Of a stretch of DNA of 48,619 nt, positions 23,204 through 32,188 are shown one piece after another. The stretch is from assembly GCA_020831525.1 (NCBI GenBank), contig JAFIGH010000034.1:1-48619 (forward strand), given 5' to 3'. This stretch comes from Opitutales bacterium (GTDB lineage Bacteria; Verrucomicrobiota; Verrucomicrobiia; Opitutales; Oceanipulchritudinaceae). Each line of letters begins with the position of its first letter. The first letter of the stretch is position 1. Under the pieces are notes generated by a model, which was not told the DNA's origin, did not search any database, and saw only the letters and a program-made list of their open reading frames with translations. The translations under genes and the position numbers were made by a program.

Positions 23204-23557
23204 TCAGCCCGGGAGGTGGAAGTGGAGTTTGACGAGATCGTCGAGGATGTCGCGGTCGGCGTCGCGGATGTAGAGGGTCATGCGGGCCATTTGTCCGGCG
23301 CTGCCGAAGCGGAAGTCGACGTCGCGGATGCCGTCGTCGAGTTCGATTTCGAAGGGAATGCCGAGTTGTTCCAGCTCGTCGACGAGGATTTTGCCGTCGC
23401 GCAATTCGAAGCTGTTGTAGCGGCGGAAGCCGTCGGGAGAGAGTTCGTCGCCCTCGCCGGGAGCGGCGGGTTCCGGGACGTCCGTATCGGGCGGGGAGAC
23501 GTCGATCTTTTCGATTTTTCCGCCGAAGAGGGCGGCGAGTACTGACTTGAAATCCAT
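23204..23557 (-). CDS. Hypothetical protein of 117 residues
   Basis: An acidic 117-residue protein starting MDFKSVLAALFGGKIEKI. It has a Pro/Asp-rich linker (PPDTDVPEPAAPGEGDELSP), then a mixed alpha/beta part (FRRYNSFELRDGKILVDELE, GIPFEIELDDGIRDVDFRFG) and a hydrophobic C-terminus with LHFHLPG. I do not recognise the family. It starts 25 bp after the membrane-anchored unknown gene at 23583 on the same strand, so the two probably form a pair. Confidence 0.6.
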   Translation of the reverse strand: MDFKSVLAALFGGKIEKIDVSPPDTDVPEPAAPGEGDELSPDGFRRYNSFELRDGKILVDELEQLGIPFEIELDDGIRDVDFRFGSAGQMARMTLYIRDADRDILDDLVKLHFHLPG

Positions 23558-23582
23558 AACGTGGCCCGCGAGGTCGCAGCCC

Positions 23583-24242
23583 TCAGATGCGGAGGTCGGG
23601 TATGATCTCGGGGTAGACTTGTCCGGTGGCGGTGAGTTTGAAAACGTAAATGAGGCCGGGGCGGAGCCGCGTGTAGACGGCGTTGCCGTAGGTGGCGGAA
23701 ATACCCATGGAGGCGAGTTGGTCGGGATCGTTGGCGAGGTCCCAGATATGTTCCCAGAAGAGGAGCCGGTCGCGCATGCGCAGGCGGCTGAAGACCTCGG
23801 CGTAGCGCACGGGCTCGGCGCCGAAGGTCTCGATGGGAAAGGCGTCGGCGGGAGCGGTGTGTTCGCCGTAGACCCGGCGCCAAATGAAGAGCGCCCGCTC
23901 GCGACCGTCTTCCACGAGCTTCGGATCGAAGCGGACGATGAGGGCGTCGAAATGCACGATGTCGCCCATGATCTCGTATTCGCGCTCCATAAGGATCTGG
24001 AGCGGGTTGTCGCGGGCCGTCTGGACGAACCGTATGGTCGTGAAGAGGCGCCCGTCGCGGTGTTCCTGCCGCAACACGCGGGCGTAGCCGATCTGTTCTT
24101 CGCGGGAGAGGTTGGCGATGGAGGCGCGCAGTGTCTTGTTCTCCGTGAGGAGTTCCTGGAGGGTGCGTGTTCCCTGCAAGAGAAAGAGCGCGAAGACGGT
24201 GCCGAGAGCGAGGGCCGCGAGGGCGATGACACGGGTGAGCAT
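23583..24242 (-). CDS. Membrane-anchored protein of unknown function
   Basis: A 219-residue protein with one N-terminal transmembrane helix (about residues 4-22, VIALAALALGTVFALFLLQG), a short coiled coil (TLQELLTENKTLRASIANLS) and a soluble domain of about 160 residues. Notable segments are EYEIMGDIVHFDALIVRFDP, RALFIWRRVYGEHTAPADAF and LIYVFKLTATGQVYPEIIPD. I do not recognise the family. The topology suggests a domain on the outer face of the inner membrane. It is followed by the 117-residue unknown gene and precedes it in a likely operon. Confidence 0.65.
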   Translation of the reverse strand: MLTRVIALAALALGTVFALFLLQGTRTLQELLTENKTLRASIANLSREEQIGYARVLRQEHRDGRLFTTIRFVQTARDNPLQILMEREYEIMGDIVHFDALIVRFDPKLVEDGRERALFIWRRVYGEHTAPADAFPIETFGAEPVRYAEVFSRLRMRDRLLFWEHIWDLANDPDQLASMGISATYGNAVYTRLRPGLIYVFKLTATGQVYPEIIPDLRI

Positions 24243-24252
24243 GGCGAGTACG

Positions 24253-25503
24253 CTACCGGTTTGGCGCTGCCGTGCAAGGGCGGGCCTGAGTCATGGCGGC
24301 GGTATCTCCCCGGCTATGCCGCCGGAACTCGCCGGGTGTGCGGTGGAAGTGACGCTGAAAAACGTCGTTGAGGTCGCCTTGTTTTCCGAAGGCGCAGCGT
24401 TGCGCGATCTCGCCGACGCGCAGGTCGGTTTCGAGGAGAAGGCGGGCGGCGCGCGTGAGCCGTTGGCCCATCGTGAATTCACGAAGCGAAACGGAGGCTT
24501 GTTTCGCAAAGAGGGCGGAGGCCGCGCGCGGCTTGAGCTGGAACTCACGGGCCAGATCCGCCACCGCGGGTGCCCGCCCCTCATCCACCTCCGCCCGGAT
24601 CCAGCGGGCCATCTCGTTGACAACAGGATGTCCCGTGGCGAAACCACAGGTCGATTCCCGTTCGATCAGAACAGCGCCACTGACGCGGACGACGGACCCC
24701 GGTGGACGGGATGAGCGGTCATCCATGGCCTCGTGGAGGACTTCCGCGGCGCGTCTGCCGAGAGCCTCGAAAGCCGGCCGCACCGAGGTGAGATGCCTGG
24801 CATAGGAGTCTCGCTCTCCGTGATGAAAGCGGTCATCCACGCCGACCACAGCATGAAACGGGAGGTGTCCGCTGCTGTCTTCGCGGCGGATGCGGAGGAT
24901 GCGTCCGGCGAGTTCGTCGTTGGCGGCGAAGATGCCGGTGGGTGCGGTCCATGAGCGCAGCAATCTCCGGATTTCGCCGTGAACGGCTTCTCCGAATTCG
25001 ACAGGGTGCGGGTTCGGCAGCGGGTTGATGTAGTGTTCGCGGACCTCGTACCCCCGCGATTGCAGGACTTTCCGAAAACAGGCACCGCGTTCCCGCGAAA
25101 ACCCCGGCACTTTGCCGAATCCAATGTAAGCGAAAGAGCGGTAACCGCGTTCGATCAGGTGTTCGACCGCCAGTGCCGCAATCTCCTCCTCATCGAGAAA
25201 TACATTGATGGCGTGCGCGCACGGTCCGAAACGGTTGGAGAGGTTGACGACCGGGAACCGGCGGCTCTGCGCGAGAGCCCGGGCTGCTTTCGAGAACATG
25301 GGTGCGATCCATCCCGCGCAATCGGGATGAGTAAGCGTCTTCTCGCCCGGGAGGTGGGAGGAAACGGCTAGTTCGATGACGGCGAGTTCGTTCCAGCGCT
25401 TGCTGAAGTTGCGTCGAATCGGCACCAGAAACAAGGGGGCGGCGGGCGCGTGCAAGAGGATGAATTTCATCGCGGGACGATTGGGGAAAACTCCGCTGTT
25501 CAT
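24253..25503 (-). CDS. XylR-type regulator (LacI-like sensor, AraC HTH)
   Basis: A 416-residue regulator with a periplasmic-binding-protein-like sugar sensor (about 15-285) and a C-terminal AraC double helix-turn-helix (about 295-400). The sensor shows AALAVEHLIERGYRSFAYIG and GIFAANDELAGRIL. The AraC part shows [40 protein letters not shown] and DLNDVFQRHFHRTPGEFRRH. This order matches E. coli XylR and many Verrucomicrobia sugar regulators. It is divergent from the PEP-CTERM gene across a 331-bp region with direct repeats, and is the only sugar-type regulator in the window. The ATG at 25503 is used; Met12 is an alternative. Confidence 0.9.
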   Translation of the reverse strand: MNSGVFPNRPAMKFILLHAPAAPLFLVPIRRNFSKRWNELAVIELAVSSHLPGEKTLTHPDCAGWIAPMFSKAARALAQSRRFPVVNLSNRFGPCAHAINVFLDEEEIAALAVEHLIERGYRSFAYIGFGKVPGFSRERGACFRKVLQSRGYEVREHYINPLPNPHPVEFGEAVHGEIRRLLRSWTAPTGIFAANDELAGRILRIRREDSSGHLPFHAVVGVDDRFHHGERDSYARHLTSVRPAFEALGRRAAEVLHEAMDDRSSRPPGSVVRVSGAVLIERESTCGFATGHPVVNEMARWIRAEVDEGRAPAVADLAREFQLKPRAASALFAKQASVSLREFTMGQRLTRAARLLLETDLRVGEIAQRCAFGKQGDLNDVFQRHFHRTPGEFRRHSRGDTAAMTQARPCTAAPNR

Positions 25504-25834
25504 TCCACAACCGCCGCACCCTTGGTAGCAACACGGAAATCAGCGCGGTGGAATCCGGAAACCGCCGGGTGCCATCGACCGGGTGAGACCCATGGAGGCG
25601 CCGATCCCGGTTTCCAGTTCTGCCTGCCGGGCAAGAACCGGCCCACCGGGACTGAAACCAGCGTGGTGTCGGAATCCGGAAAAAATTAGCGCAAAAACCG
25701 GAAGCCCAAGACACCTTGCTCATGGTAATCTCCGGGAGATTTACCGATATATCCAGAGCTTGCTTCCCCGGTTTCCCCACAGGCTGCCATTTCTGCAAGT
25801 CCAACGAATAACCGAAAAACAAACACATACACCT
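25504..25834. promoter_or_regulatory. Divergent region with near-identical direct repeats
   Basis: Between the XylR-type and PEP-CTERM genes lie two copies of CAGCGyGGTG..GGAATCCGG: 25541-25561 and 25658-25683, the second with a 2-nt insertion. Each is preceded by a GAAAyC-like run. TCCGGA in each copy is itself palindromic. They are candidate sites for the XylR-type regulator (inference). GC content is uneven, and no gene is seen. Confidence 0.35.
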
Positions 25835-26578
25835 ATGATTCAAAACATCCCTAAAACCATCCTTCGCGCCGCCTGCCTTTCCGGGCTTTGCGCGGCGTTC
25901 TCCGTCGCCTCGCTCTCCGGGCAGGTGGTTACAACTGCCAACGACGGGGCGTGGATCCGCAACGACAGTACGGCGCAAAGCGGCGGGACGGACATTCTCG
26001 CCACGGGCACGCTCAACAACAGCACGACGCTTCGTTCACTCGTGACCTTCAACCTGCCCGCAGCAGGCTCCTCGGCCATCCCTTCCAACGCGGGCGTATG
26101 GTTCTATATGGACCGCGATGACATTGACGATCTTCCCGGCTTGCAGACAATCAACCTGCATCTTTTGGCGCAGGATGTCGAAAGGGTGGTGGTAGACAAC
26201 AACAACCAGTGGCCAAATTGGCTCGAATACAGCGCGGGTAATGCTTGGAACACTCCCGGCGGAGACTTTGATCCGACGCCGCTCGCCAGTGTCGAGATTG
26301 ACATGAACACCGCGGGTGCGGGGACGACCTTCACCTTTCAGTCGTCGGCGCTGACCCAGGCGCTGCAAACGGCGGCTGACGGCAGCGGGACGATTTCATT
26401 CGCTCTCGACATGCCCGGGTTGAATCAAGCGGCGTATGATCAGCGGGCGATTGTCTGGGTGCAGGGCCAAACCGGCTCCAACCCGCCGACCATCATCCCC
26501 GAGCCCTCCACTTACGCCGCCATCTTCGGCGGTCTGGCGTTGCTCGGGATGCTTTTGCGCCGCCGCATGCGGAAGTAA
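25835..26578 (+). CDS. PEP-CTERM sorted extracellular protein
   Basis: A 247-residue exported protein. It has a signal peptide (IPKTILRAACLSGLCAAFSV, cleavage near SGQ) and a C-terminal PEP-CTERM sorting signal: the PEPST motif, a hydrophobic helix (YAAIFGGLALLGMLL) and a basic end RRRMRK. This is the target for an archaeosortase-related EpsH/XrtA enzyme, which is not in this window. The body is a beta-rich region with LRSLVTFNLPAAG and VWFYMDRDDIDD, resembling DNRLRE-type surface domains, but I do not assign a function. A terminator follows at 26604-26638. Divergence from a XylR-type gene suggests sugar-dependent control. Confidence 0.85.
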   Translation: MIQNIPKTILRAACLSGLCAAFSVASLSGQVVTTANDGAWIRNDSTAQSGGTDILATGTLNNSTTLRSLVTFNLPAAGSSAIPSNAGVWFYMDRDDIDDLPGLQTINLHLLAQDVERVVVDNNNQWPNWLEYSAGNAWNTPGGDFDPTPLASVEIDMNTAGAGTTFTFQSSALTQALQTAADGSGTISFALDMPGLNQAAYDQRAIVWVQGQTGSNPPTIIPEPSTYAAIFGGLALLGMLLRRRMRK

Positions 26579-26603
26579 GTTCCTTCCATTTTGTCTCTTC
26601 AAA

Positions 26604-26638
26604 ACCGCCGCGGCCCGAAGCCCGGCGGTTTTTTTTAT
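26604..26638 (+). terminator. Rho-independent terminator of the PEP-CTERM gene
   Basis: AACCGCCG (26604-26611) pairs with CGGCGGTT (26624-26631) across a 12-nt loop and is followed by a run of T residues to about 26637. It lies about 25 bp after the stop codon. Confidence 0.85.
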
Positions 26639-26760
26639 GGGCAGGCGACGAATATTGCCACTCGGTTAAGCCCGTGCGTGATCGTGCGCAGGCACCGGGT
26701 GTCCGGCTCGTTTTTGCTCTTGCTGGCCGGGTTGGGCGGGGTTGGGCTGCGGGGGTGATT

Positions 26761-27552
26761 ATGGCGAAGAGAGAGCAGAGATTGCGGGGGCGCCGGATTG
26801 TTGTGACGGGCAGCACGGAGCACGGCGGACGCCTTGCGGGGCGGTTGCGCGTGCTCGGGGCGGAGGTGGTGGAGCTTCCGCTCATCCGCGTCGTAGCGGA
26901 TGTCGACGTGGAGGCGGCAAAGGAGGTGTTTGCCGAGATCGGGCAGTATGAATGGATTGTATTCACGAGCGGGAACGGGGTGCGGCACTTTTTCGAGGTC
27001 TTTTTCCGGCAGTTCGAGGATATCCGTTCGCTCGGATTGATGCGCATCGCGGCTATCGGCGACGGCACAGCGGAGGCGGTCCGCGACCTGTGCCTTAAGG
27101 TGGATGTCCTTCCGGAGAAGGCGGTGGCGGAGGATTTGGGCGAGGCCCTCGCGGCGGAGCAGACGCTCGACAACGTCCGCATCCTCGTCATCACCGGCAA
27201 CCGCAACCGCGACGCGCTCCTCAAGCGCCTCGGCGAGGAGCGCGCCATTGTGGACACACTGCGCGTCTACCGCTCGGAGACGGCGGACCTCTCGAAGCAC
27301 CCGGCGGCGGGGGATTTCCGCGAGCGCGGGGCGGATGCCCTCGTCTTTGCGAGCGCCTCGGCGGTGACGGCCTTCGGCGAACAGGCGGCGCACCTCGCCT
27401 TGAAGAAAGGCGCGAAGGTGCCGCTGTTGTGCAGTTTCGGTCCGGTGACGTCGCAGCGGATGGCCGAGGCGAAAATACCTGTCGCGGTGGAGGCGGCGAC
27501 GCCGGGTGTCGACGCCATGGCCGAGGCTTTGGTTGCCAAGCTGGGGGTCTGA
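26761..27552 (+). CDS. hemD: Uroporphyrinogen-III synthase
   Basis: A 263-residue HemD-family enzyme, which cyclises hydroxymethylbilane to uroporphyrinogen III in haem and corrinoid synthesis. It shows the N-terminal GRRIVVTGSTEHGGRLAGRL, the central YEWIVFTSGNGVRHFFEVF, DNVRILVITGNRNRDALLKR and the C-terminal DALVFASASAVTAFGEQA. It is a stand-alone gene rather than a fusion to uroporphyrinogen methyltransferase, so the region before ATG 26761 (which follows GGGGGTGATT) is not part of a larger domain. The trpF gene starts 18 bp later. Confidence 0.88.
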   Translation: MAKREQRLRGRRIVVTGSTEHGGRLAGRLRVLGAEVVELPLIRVVADVDVEAAKEVFAEIGQYEWIVFTSGNGVRHFFEVFFRQFEDIRSLGLMRIAAIGDGTAEAVRDLCLKVDVLPEKAVAEDLGEALAAEQTLDNVRILVITGNRNRDALLKRLGEERAIVDTLRVYRSETADLSKHPAAGDFRERGADALVFASASAVTAFGEQAAHLALKKGAKVPLLCSFGPVTSQRMAEAKIPVAVEAATPGVDAMAEALVAKLGV

Positions 27553-27570
27553 CCTTTTGCTGCGCCGATC

Positions 27571-28233
27571 ATGAGCACGCGCGTTAAAGTTTGCGGTATC
27601 ACGCGCCCGGAGGACGCCCGGGCCGCGCTGGAGCTGGGCGCGGACTATATCGGGATCATTGCCTACGACCGTTCACCGCGCGCTGTGCCGGCGGAGCGCA
27701 TGCCCGCGTTGCTGGAGGCGATCCCGCCGGGCAAGCGGGTGTTTGTCGATGTCTCCACGCCGACACACGAGTTCGAGCGCTACCTCGGCATGGGTTTTGA
27801 TTTCTACCAGATTCACTTCGATCTCGATGTCGCCATTGCGACCGTAGCGGCGTGGGCGGGACTCGCCGGGCGCGAGCGGCTGTGGCTGGCCCCGCGTGTG
27901 CCGGAGACGGAGGAGGGATTTCCGCAAATCATCATGGAGTTTGCCGACACCTTTCTCGCCGACACCTACAGCAAGGGTGCCTACGGGGGCACGGGGCGCA
28001 CGGGCGACTGGCAGCGGTTCATCGACTGGACGACGCTCTACCAGCACAAGTCGTGGATCCTCGCGGGCGGCCTTGCGCCGGACAATATCGGCACCGCCCT
28101 GCGCGCGACGGCGGCGGATGCGGTGGATGTGAACAGCGGCGTGGAATCCGCGCCGGGGGTGAAGGACGGCGCAAAGCTCCGCGACTTTTTCCGGCAGGTG
28201 CGCGCGTACGATGAGCAGGAGCGTGCCAGCTGA
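27571..28233 (+). CDS. trpF: Phosphoribosylanthranilate isomerase
   Basis: A 220-residue (beta/alpha)8 barrel of tryptophan synthesis. The catalytic cysteine sits in RVKVCGITRPEDA; the phosphate-binding motifs GGTGRTGDW, ILAGGLAPDNI and VDVNSGVESAPGVKD are all present and in order. The usual catalytic Asp/His region is in KRVFVDVSTP and FYQIHFDL. No other trp genes are nearby; it follows hemD by 18 bp and may be co-transcribed with it. Confidence 0.93.
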   Translation: MSTRVKVCGITRPEDARAALELGADYIGIIAYDRSPRAVPAERMPALLEAIPPGKRVFVDVSTPTHEFERYLGMGFDFYQIHFDLDVAIATVAAWAGLAGRERLWLAPRVPETEEGFPQIIMEFADTFLADTYSKGAYGGTGRTGDWQRFIDWTTLYQHKSWILAGGLAPDNIGTALRATAADAVDVNSGVESAPGVKDGAKLRDFFRQVRAYDEQERAS

Positions 28234-28321
28234 CCCCGCGCTTTCTGCGCGACGACACGTTTTCGCGCTGAACCGCTAATTGGATTTGCCGCGGCGGCGG
28301 GCTGTGCGCGAGGGTGGGGGG

Positions 28322-29440
28322 ATGCTTCCGTGGTTCAGTGAAGGCCGCTTCCCCCTTGTCCTCGCCCCGATGGCGGGCTTTACGGACGTGGTCTTCCGCG
28401 AACTCTGCAAGCGCGAGGGGGCCGATGTGCTTGTTTCCGAGTTTGTCATGGCCAACCGGTTTCTCGACCCGGACGGCGAGGTAAACGCATGGGAGACGGT
28501 CGACTTTACGGAGGCGCAGCGACCGATGGGTGTGCAGCTCTTCGGCAGCGACGGGGCAAAGATGGGCGAGGCGGCGCGGCGTATTGTCGACCGGCTCGCG
28601 CCCGATTTTATCGACCTGAATTTCGGCTGTCCCGCCCCCAAGGTGGTGGACAACTGCGCGGGCAGCTCGCTCCTGCGTGATCTGCCGCGCCTGGCGTCGG
28701 TCGCCCGCGGGGTCGTCGAAGCCGTCGGCGCGCGCGTGCCGGTGACGGCGAAGATCCGGATCGGCTGGGACGACCGGAGCATCGTGGCCGTGGAGGCCGC
28801 GCGCCTCCTCGAAGGCGAGGGCATATGCGCGCTCACCGTGCACGGGCGCACGAAGGTGCAGGGCTACCAAGGCGCCGCCCGCTGGGATGTGATTGAAGCG
28901 GTGGCGGCGGCGGCGGGGATTCCGGTCGTGGGCAACGGCGGCATCGAATCGGCGCGGGACGTTGCGGACCGCCTGCCGTCGACCGGTGTGAGCGGCTTCA
29001 TGGTGGGGCGGGCCGCGCTCGGCTATCCGTGGATTTTCCGTGAGATCAAGGGGTATCTGGAAACGGGGACCGTCCCGCCCGAACCGTCCCTTGAGGAGCG
29101 TTGGGCGACGATCCTCTGGTATTGCGACACCCTCATGCGCCACACCCTGCGCCCCGGCCGGTGGGACCGGTTGCAGTGGATGCGTGCCCGCCTCAAGAGC
29201 TTCACAAAACGCATGCCGGGCTGCCGCAAACTGCGCCCCGCCCTCGACCGCGTGGCGACCTACAGCGATTTGCACGCGCTTGCCGCCGGATACCTCGGGG
29301 ACCACGGGGCGGATCTCGCCGCCTTTGCAGACAGTGTGGAGCAGGCTCGCGGCGCCCTCGTCACGCATCATGCGCCGCGGGCCGGTGCGGCGGCTCCGGT
29401 CTCCGCACACCCCTCAGCCGCCGAGGCCCATGGCCAGTAG
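28322..29440 (+). CDS. tRNA-dihydrouridine synthase (DusB-like)
   Basis: A 372-residue flavoenzyme that reduces uridine to dihydrouridine in tRNA. The FMN-binding barrel begins LVLAPMAGFTDVVFRELCKR, the catalytic Cys103 lies in LNFGCPAPKVV, and ALTVHGRTKVQGY and PVVGNGGIESARD are family blocks; GFMVGRAALGYPWIF binds the flavin phosphate. The C-terminal helical domain (about 240-330) contacts tRNA. The last residues overlap by 27 bp with the convergent membrane-protein gene. Confidence 0.92.
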   Translation: MLPWFSEGRFPLVLAPMAGFTDVVFRELCKREGADVLVSEFVMANRFLDPDGEVNAWETVDFTEAQRPMGVQLFGSDGAKMGEAARRIVDRLAPDFIDLNFGCPAPKVVDNCAGSSLLRDLPRLASVARGVVEAVGARVPVTAKIRIGWDDRSIVAVEAARLLEGEGICALTVHGRTKVQGYQGAARWDVIEAVAAAAGIPVVGNGGIESARDVADRLPSTGVSGFMVGRAALGYPWIFREIKGYLETGTVPPEPSLEERWATILWYCDTLMRHTLRPGRWDRLQWMRARLKSFTKRMPGCRKLRPALDRVATYSDLHALAAGYLGDHGADLAAFADSVEQARGALVTHHAPRAGAAAPVSAHPSAAEAHGQ

Positions 29441-29890
29441 GCCACCGACCAGCCCCACGGTGAAGCCGTAGGTGGCGTGCCCCGCCACGTAGACGAGCCC
29501 GATCGCGAAGGTTACGTTGTCACTCCGGTTTTCCGTGCGCGGATGGACGTCGCGCACCAGATACATCAGGAGAATACTCACGAAGATCCCGTGCGCGATG
29601 CCGAAGCCGAGGCCGATGGGGATGGCCGAGGGCATGGAGACGCCATTGATGGCGTCGAGACCCCAGAGATAGAGCAGCCCGAAGACGACGCCGCAGGTCA
29701 GGTGAACCGCCGTGCCCGCCGCCGTGCTGTCGCCGCGTGTAAGCAGGCTGCCGACAACTTTTGTCATATCGACGGGCGTCGCGTGCTTTTGCGAGAGGAT
29801 GCGCATCAGCGTGTTCATCGCCAGACCGCCGGCCAAACCGGCGACCAGCGCGGTGATCAGGAAGGGAAGGAGGGGAAGGCTGTCGTTCAT
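29414..29890 (-). CDS. Small integral membrane protein of unknown function
   Basis: A 158-residue protein with four predicted membrane helices (about 8-28, 60-80, 86-110, 130-155). The first carries FLITALVAGLAGGLAMNTLM; later ones are TAVHLTCGVVFGLLYLWGLD, IPIGLGFGIAHGIFVSILLM and GHATYGFTVGLVGGLL. Conserved-looking His and Gly residues within helices (TAVHLTCG, GIAHG, GHATYG) suggest a packed channel-like or metal-linked core, but I do not recognise the family with confidence; YagU/DUF6789-like proteins have a similar plan. It is convergent with dus and diverges from mutL by 131 bp. Confidence 0.65.
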   Translation of the reverse strand: MNDSLPLLPFLITALVAGLAGGLAMNTLMRILSQKHATPVDMTKVVGSLLTRGDSTAAGTAVHLTCGVVFGLLYLWGLDAINGVSMPSAIPIGLGFGIAHGIFVSILLMYLVRDVHPRTENRSDNVTFAIGLVYVAGHATYGFTVGLVGGLLAMGLGG

Positions 29891-30021
29891 TGTATCAACG
29901 TTCGAGTAAAGCGCCTTTTGATGCAAATTAAAGTCTCTAATCGACAAGACTACGCCTTTCCCGGGCGCGCCGCGGATTTGGTCTTTCGTCCGGCGGCACG
30001 AGCATGCACTGTCGCCTGCAA

Positions 30022-31911
30022 ATGGGCCGGATCCTCAAGTTACCTGACCACGTGGCCAACCAGATCGCCGCCGGCGAGGTGGTGGAACGGCCCGTGGCCG
30101 TGGTCAAGGAGCTGGTCGAAAACGCCCTCGACGCCGACGCGCGCTCCGTCGAGGTCGAGTTCCGGCGCGGCGGCAAGGCCTACATCCGTGTGGCCGACGA
30201 CGGCACGGGCATGGATGCCGAAGACGCCCGCGCCTGTCTCGAACGGCACGCCACCTCGAAAATCCGCGACGCGCGCGACCTCCTGCGGGTGGGAAGCTTC
30301 GGGTTTCGCGGCGAGGCGTTGCCGAGCATCGCGAGCGTTTCAAAGTTCCGTTTGCGCACGCGCCTGCGCGGGGCGGGGGAGGGGATCGAGATCACGATGT
30401 CCGGCGGGGTCGCGCCCTCCGCGCAGTCGTGCGGCATGCCGGAGGGGACGGTGGTCGAGGTGGCCCACCTCTTCAATACCGTGCCCGCGCGGCGGAAGTT
30501 CCTCAAGACCGACCGCACCGAGGCGGCCCACATCGTCCACCTGTGCCGCCTCCTCGCCGTGGCGCACCCGGAAGTGGGGTTCACACTCGTCGAAGACGGG
30601 CGTACCGTCTTCCAGTCACCCGCCTGCGAGTCGCGGGAGGCACGGGTGGCGGAGGTCTTCGGACGGCGCACGGCGGGCGACCTCATGCCTGTCGAAGGTG
30701 CAAGCGCGGAGGGCTGGCGGATGGACGGCCTCGTCGCCCTGCCGGGCCGCGGGCGGTCGACCCGCGCCGAGATGGCATGTTACGTGAACCGCCGCCCGGT
30801 GGACAGCCGCCTCCTCAACTTCGCCCTCATCGAGAGCTACCACACCTACCTCCCGCGCGGGCGCTACCCGGTCGCGTTTCTCTTTCTCGACGTCCCAAGC
30901 GATATCGTGGATGTCAATGTCCACCCCGCCAAGCGCGAAGTGCGCTTCCGCGACGAGGGAGCCGTCCGCCGCTTTGTCATGGAGGCGCTCCTCGCCCGGC
31001 TGCGCGACGCCGCCCGCAAACCGCTGGACCGGGCCGTGCCCGCCGACCGCGGTGAACAGCCGGGTGCCGGCAGCGGTACGGACAGCGCATCCGCCGGGCC
31101 GCCTGCTCCGCGACCCACTGCCGCCCCGCCCCCGTCCGCAGGCAACCCGAAGCCGACGACGGACAGCCCGTCGGCCGTGCCCTCGCCGCGCCGGGAGATC
31201 CCGCCCGAACCCCATTCCGCGCGGTCCTCCCCCGCGGCATCGCCCGCACCGGCTCCCGAACCCGCCTCGGCGCCGCCCGCGAAGGATTCCTCCGGCGGAC
31301 GCCGCACGGGCTGGCGCCTGATCGGCTCTCTGCACGAGCGCTTCGCCCTTTGGGAAACACGCGAAGGACTCGTCCTCATGCATGTGCAGGCCGCGTGGGA
31401 GCGCGTCTGGTTCGAGGACATCCTCCGCAACCTGCGCAGCTCCGGGGCGATCCGGCAAGGGCTGCTCTTTCCCGTGCTCATGGAACTCGACCCCGTCGCC
31501 TCCGATCTCATGGAGGCCGTCGCACCGCTCTTCGAGGGAATGGGTTTCGAGGTCGAACCCTTCGGCCGGCATGTCTTCCGCCTCTCCGCCGTGCCCGACT
31601 GGTTCAGCCCCGAGGAAGGGGAGGGCTTCCTGCGCGACGCCCTCGCCCTCATGCGCGAGCGCGGCTGGTCGTCGCCGGAAGGCGACGATGTGCGCACCGG
31701 CGTCGCCCGGCTCGCCGCCCGCCGCGCCGCCCAACGCATGGCACGGGTCGAGCGCGATGCCGTCGATGCCCTCCTGCCCCGCCTCCTCGCCTGTCGCGAC
31801 CCCCTCGTCGACACCCGCGGCCGCGCCACCTTCGTCGAATACCGCTCCGGCGAACTCGAACGCCGCTTCGGCATCCGCGCCGATTCCGCCCCGTCCGCCG
31901 CCCGAGGCTGA
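30022..31911 (+). CDS. mutL: DNA mismatch repair protein MutL, endonuclease motifs lost
   Basis: A 629-residue MutL. The N-terminal GHKL ATPase is complete: [47 protein letters not shown], and the second domain has VNRRPVDSR and [16 protein letters not shown] Pro/Ala/Ser-rich linker spans about 345-430. The C-terminal dimerisation domain begins about 432. Its metal-binding endonuclease motif DQHAxxExxxxE is replaced by [12 protein letters not shown] (454-465), and the usual ACxxAIKAG and CPHGRP motifs read [10 protein letters not shown] and DTRGRAT (597-603). All expected metal ligands except the glutamates are gone, so it is probably not a nicking MutL. ATG 30022 matches the usual N-terminus; ATG 30004 would add six residues. 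Confidence 0.93.
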   Translation: MGRILKLPDHVANQIAAGEVVERPVAVVKELVENALDADARSVEVEFRRGGKAYIRVADDGTGMDAEDARACLERHATSKIRDARDLLRVGSFGFRGEALPSIASVSKFRLRTRLRGAGEGIEITMSGGVAPSAQSCGMPEGTVVEVAHLFNTVPARRKFLKTDRTEAAHIVHLCRLLAVAHPEVGFTLVEDGRTVFQSPACESREARVAEVFGRRTAGDLMPVEGASAEGWRMDGLVALPGRGRSTRAEMACYVNRRPVDSRLLNFALIESYHTYLPRGRYPVAFLFLDVPSDIVDVNVHPAKREVRFRDEGAVRRFVMEALLARLRDAARKPLDRAVPADRGEQPGAGSGTDSASAGPPAPRPTAAPPPSAGNPKPTTDSPSAVPSPRREIPPEPHSARSSPAASPAPAPEPASAPPAKDSSGGRRTGWRLIGSLHERFALWETREGLVLMHVQAAWERVWFEDILRNLRSSGAIRQGLLFPVLMELDPVASDLMEAVAPLFEGMGFEVEPFGRHVFRLSAVPDWFSPEEGEGFLRDALALMRERGWSSPEGDDVRTGVARLAARRAAQRMARVERDAVDALLPRLLACRDPLVDTRGRATFVEYRSGELERRFGIRADSAPSAARG

Positions 31912-32188
31912 TCCGTCCCCCCGCCTGAGACCTCCTCCACCCGCCTTCCGCTGTCCGGACAAATTTCTTCTCACCTGCGAAGGAATCTGTCGCAGACATA
32001 AAACTTTCCACCTGCAAGAATTTTTGTCGCGGGGTTGCGGGGTAGCCCTCCGCGTCCCCGGCGGGGCGGCTGCCCGGATGTGCGGGCAACGAAGAATACG
32101 CTTCACAGTGGAACGGGCCGTGCTAGTCTCGTCCGGTGCGTTGAAGACCCGCTGTCTTCGACGACTGCCAACCACTTTATCCAACCGC

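Noticed and set aside
28019-29410. A 463-codon minus-strand frame
   Set aside because: Antisense to dus, with His/Arg/Pro-rich low-complexity translation and no motif.
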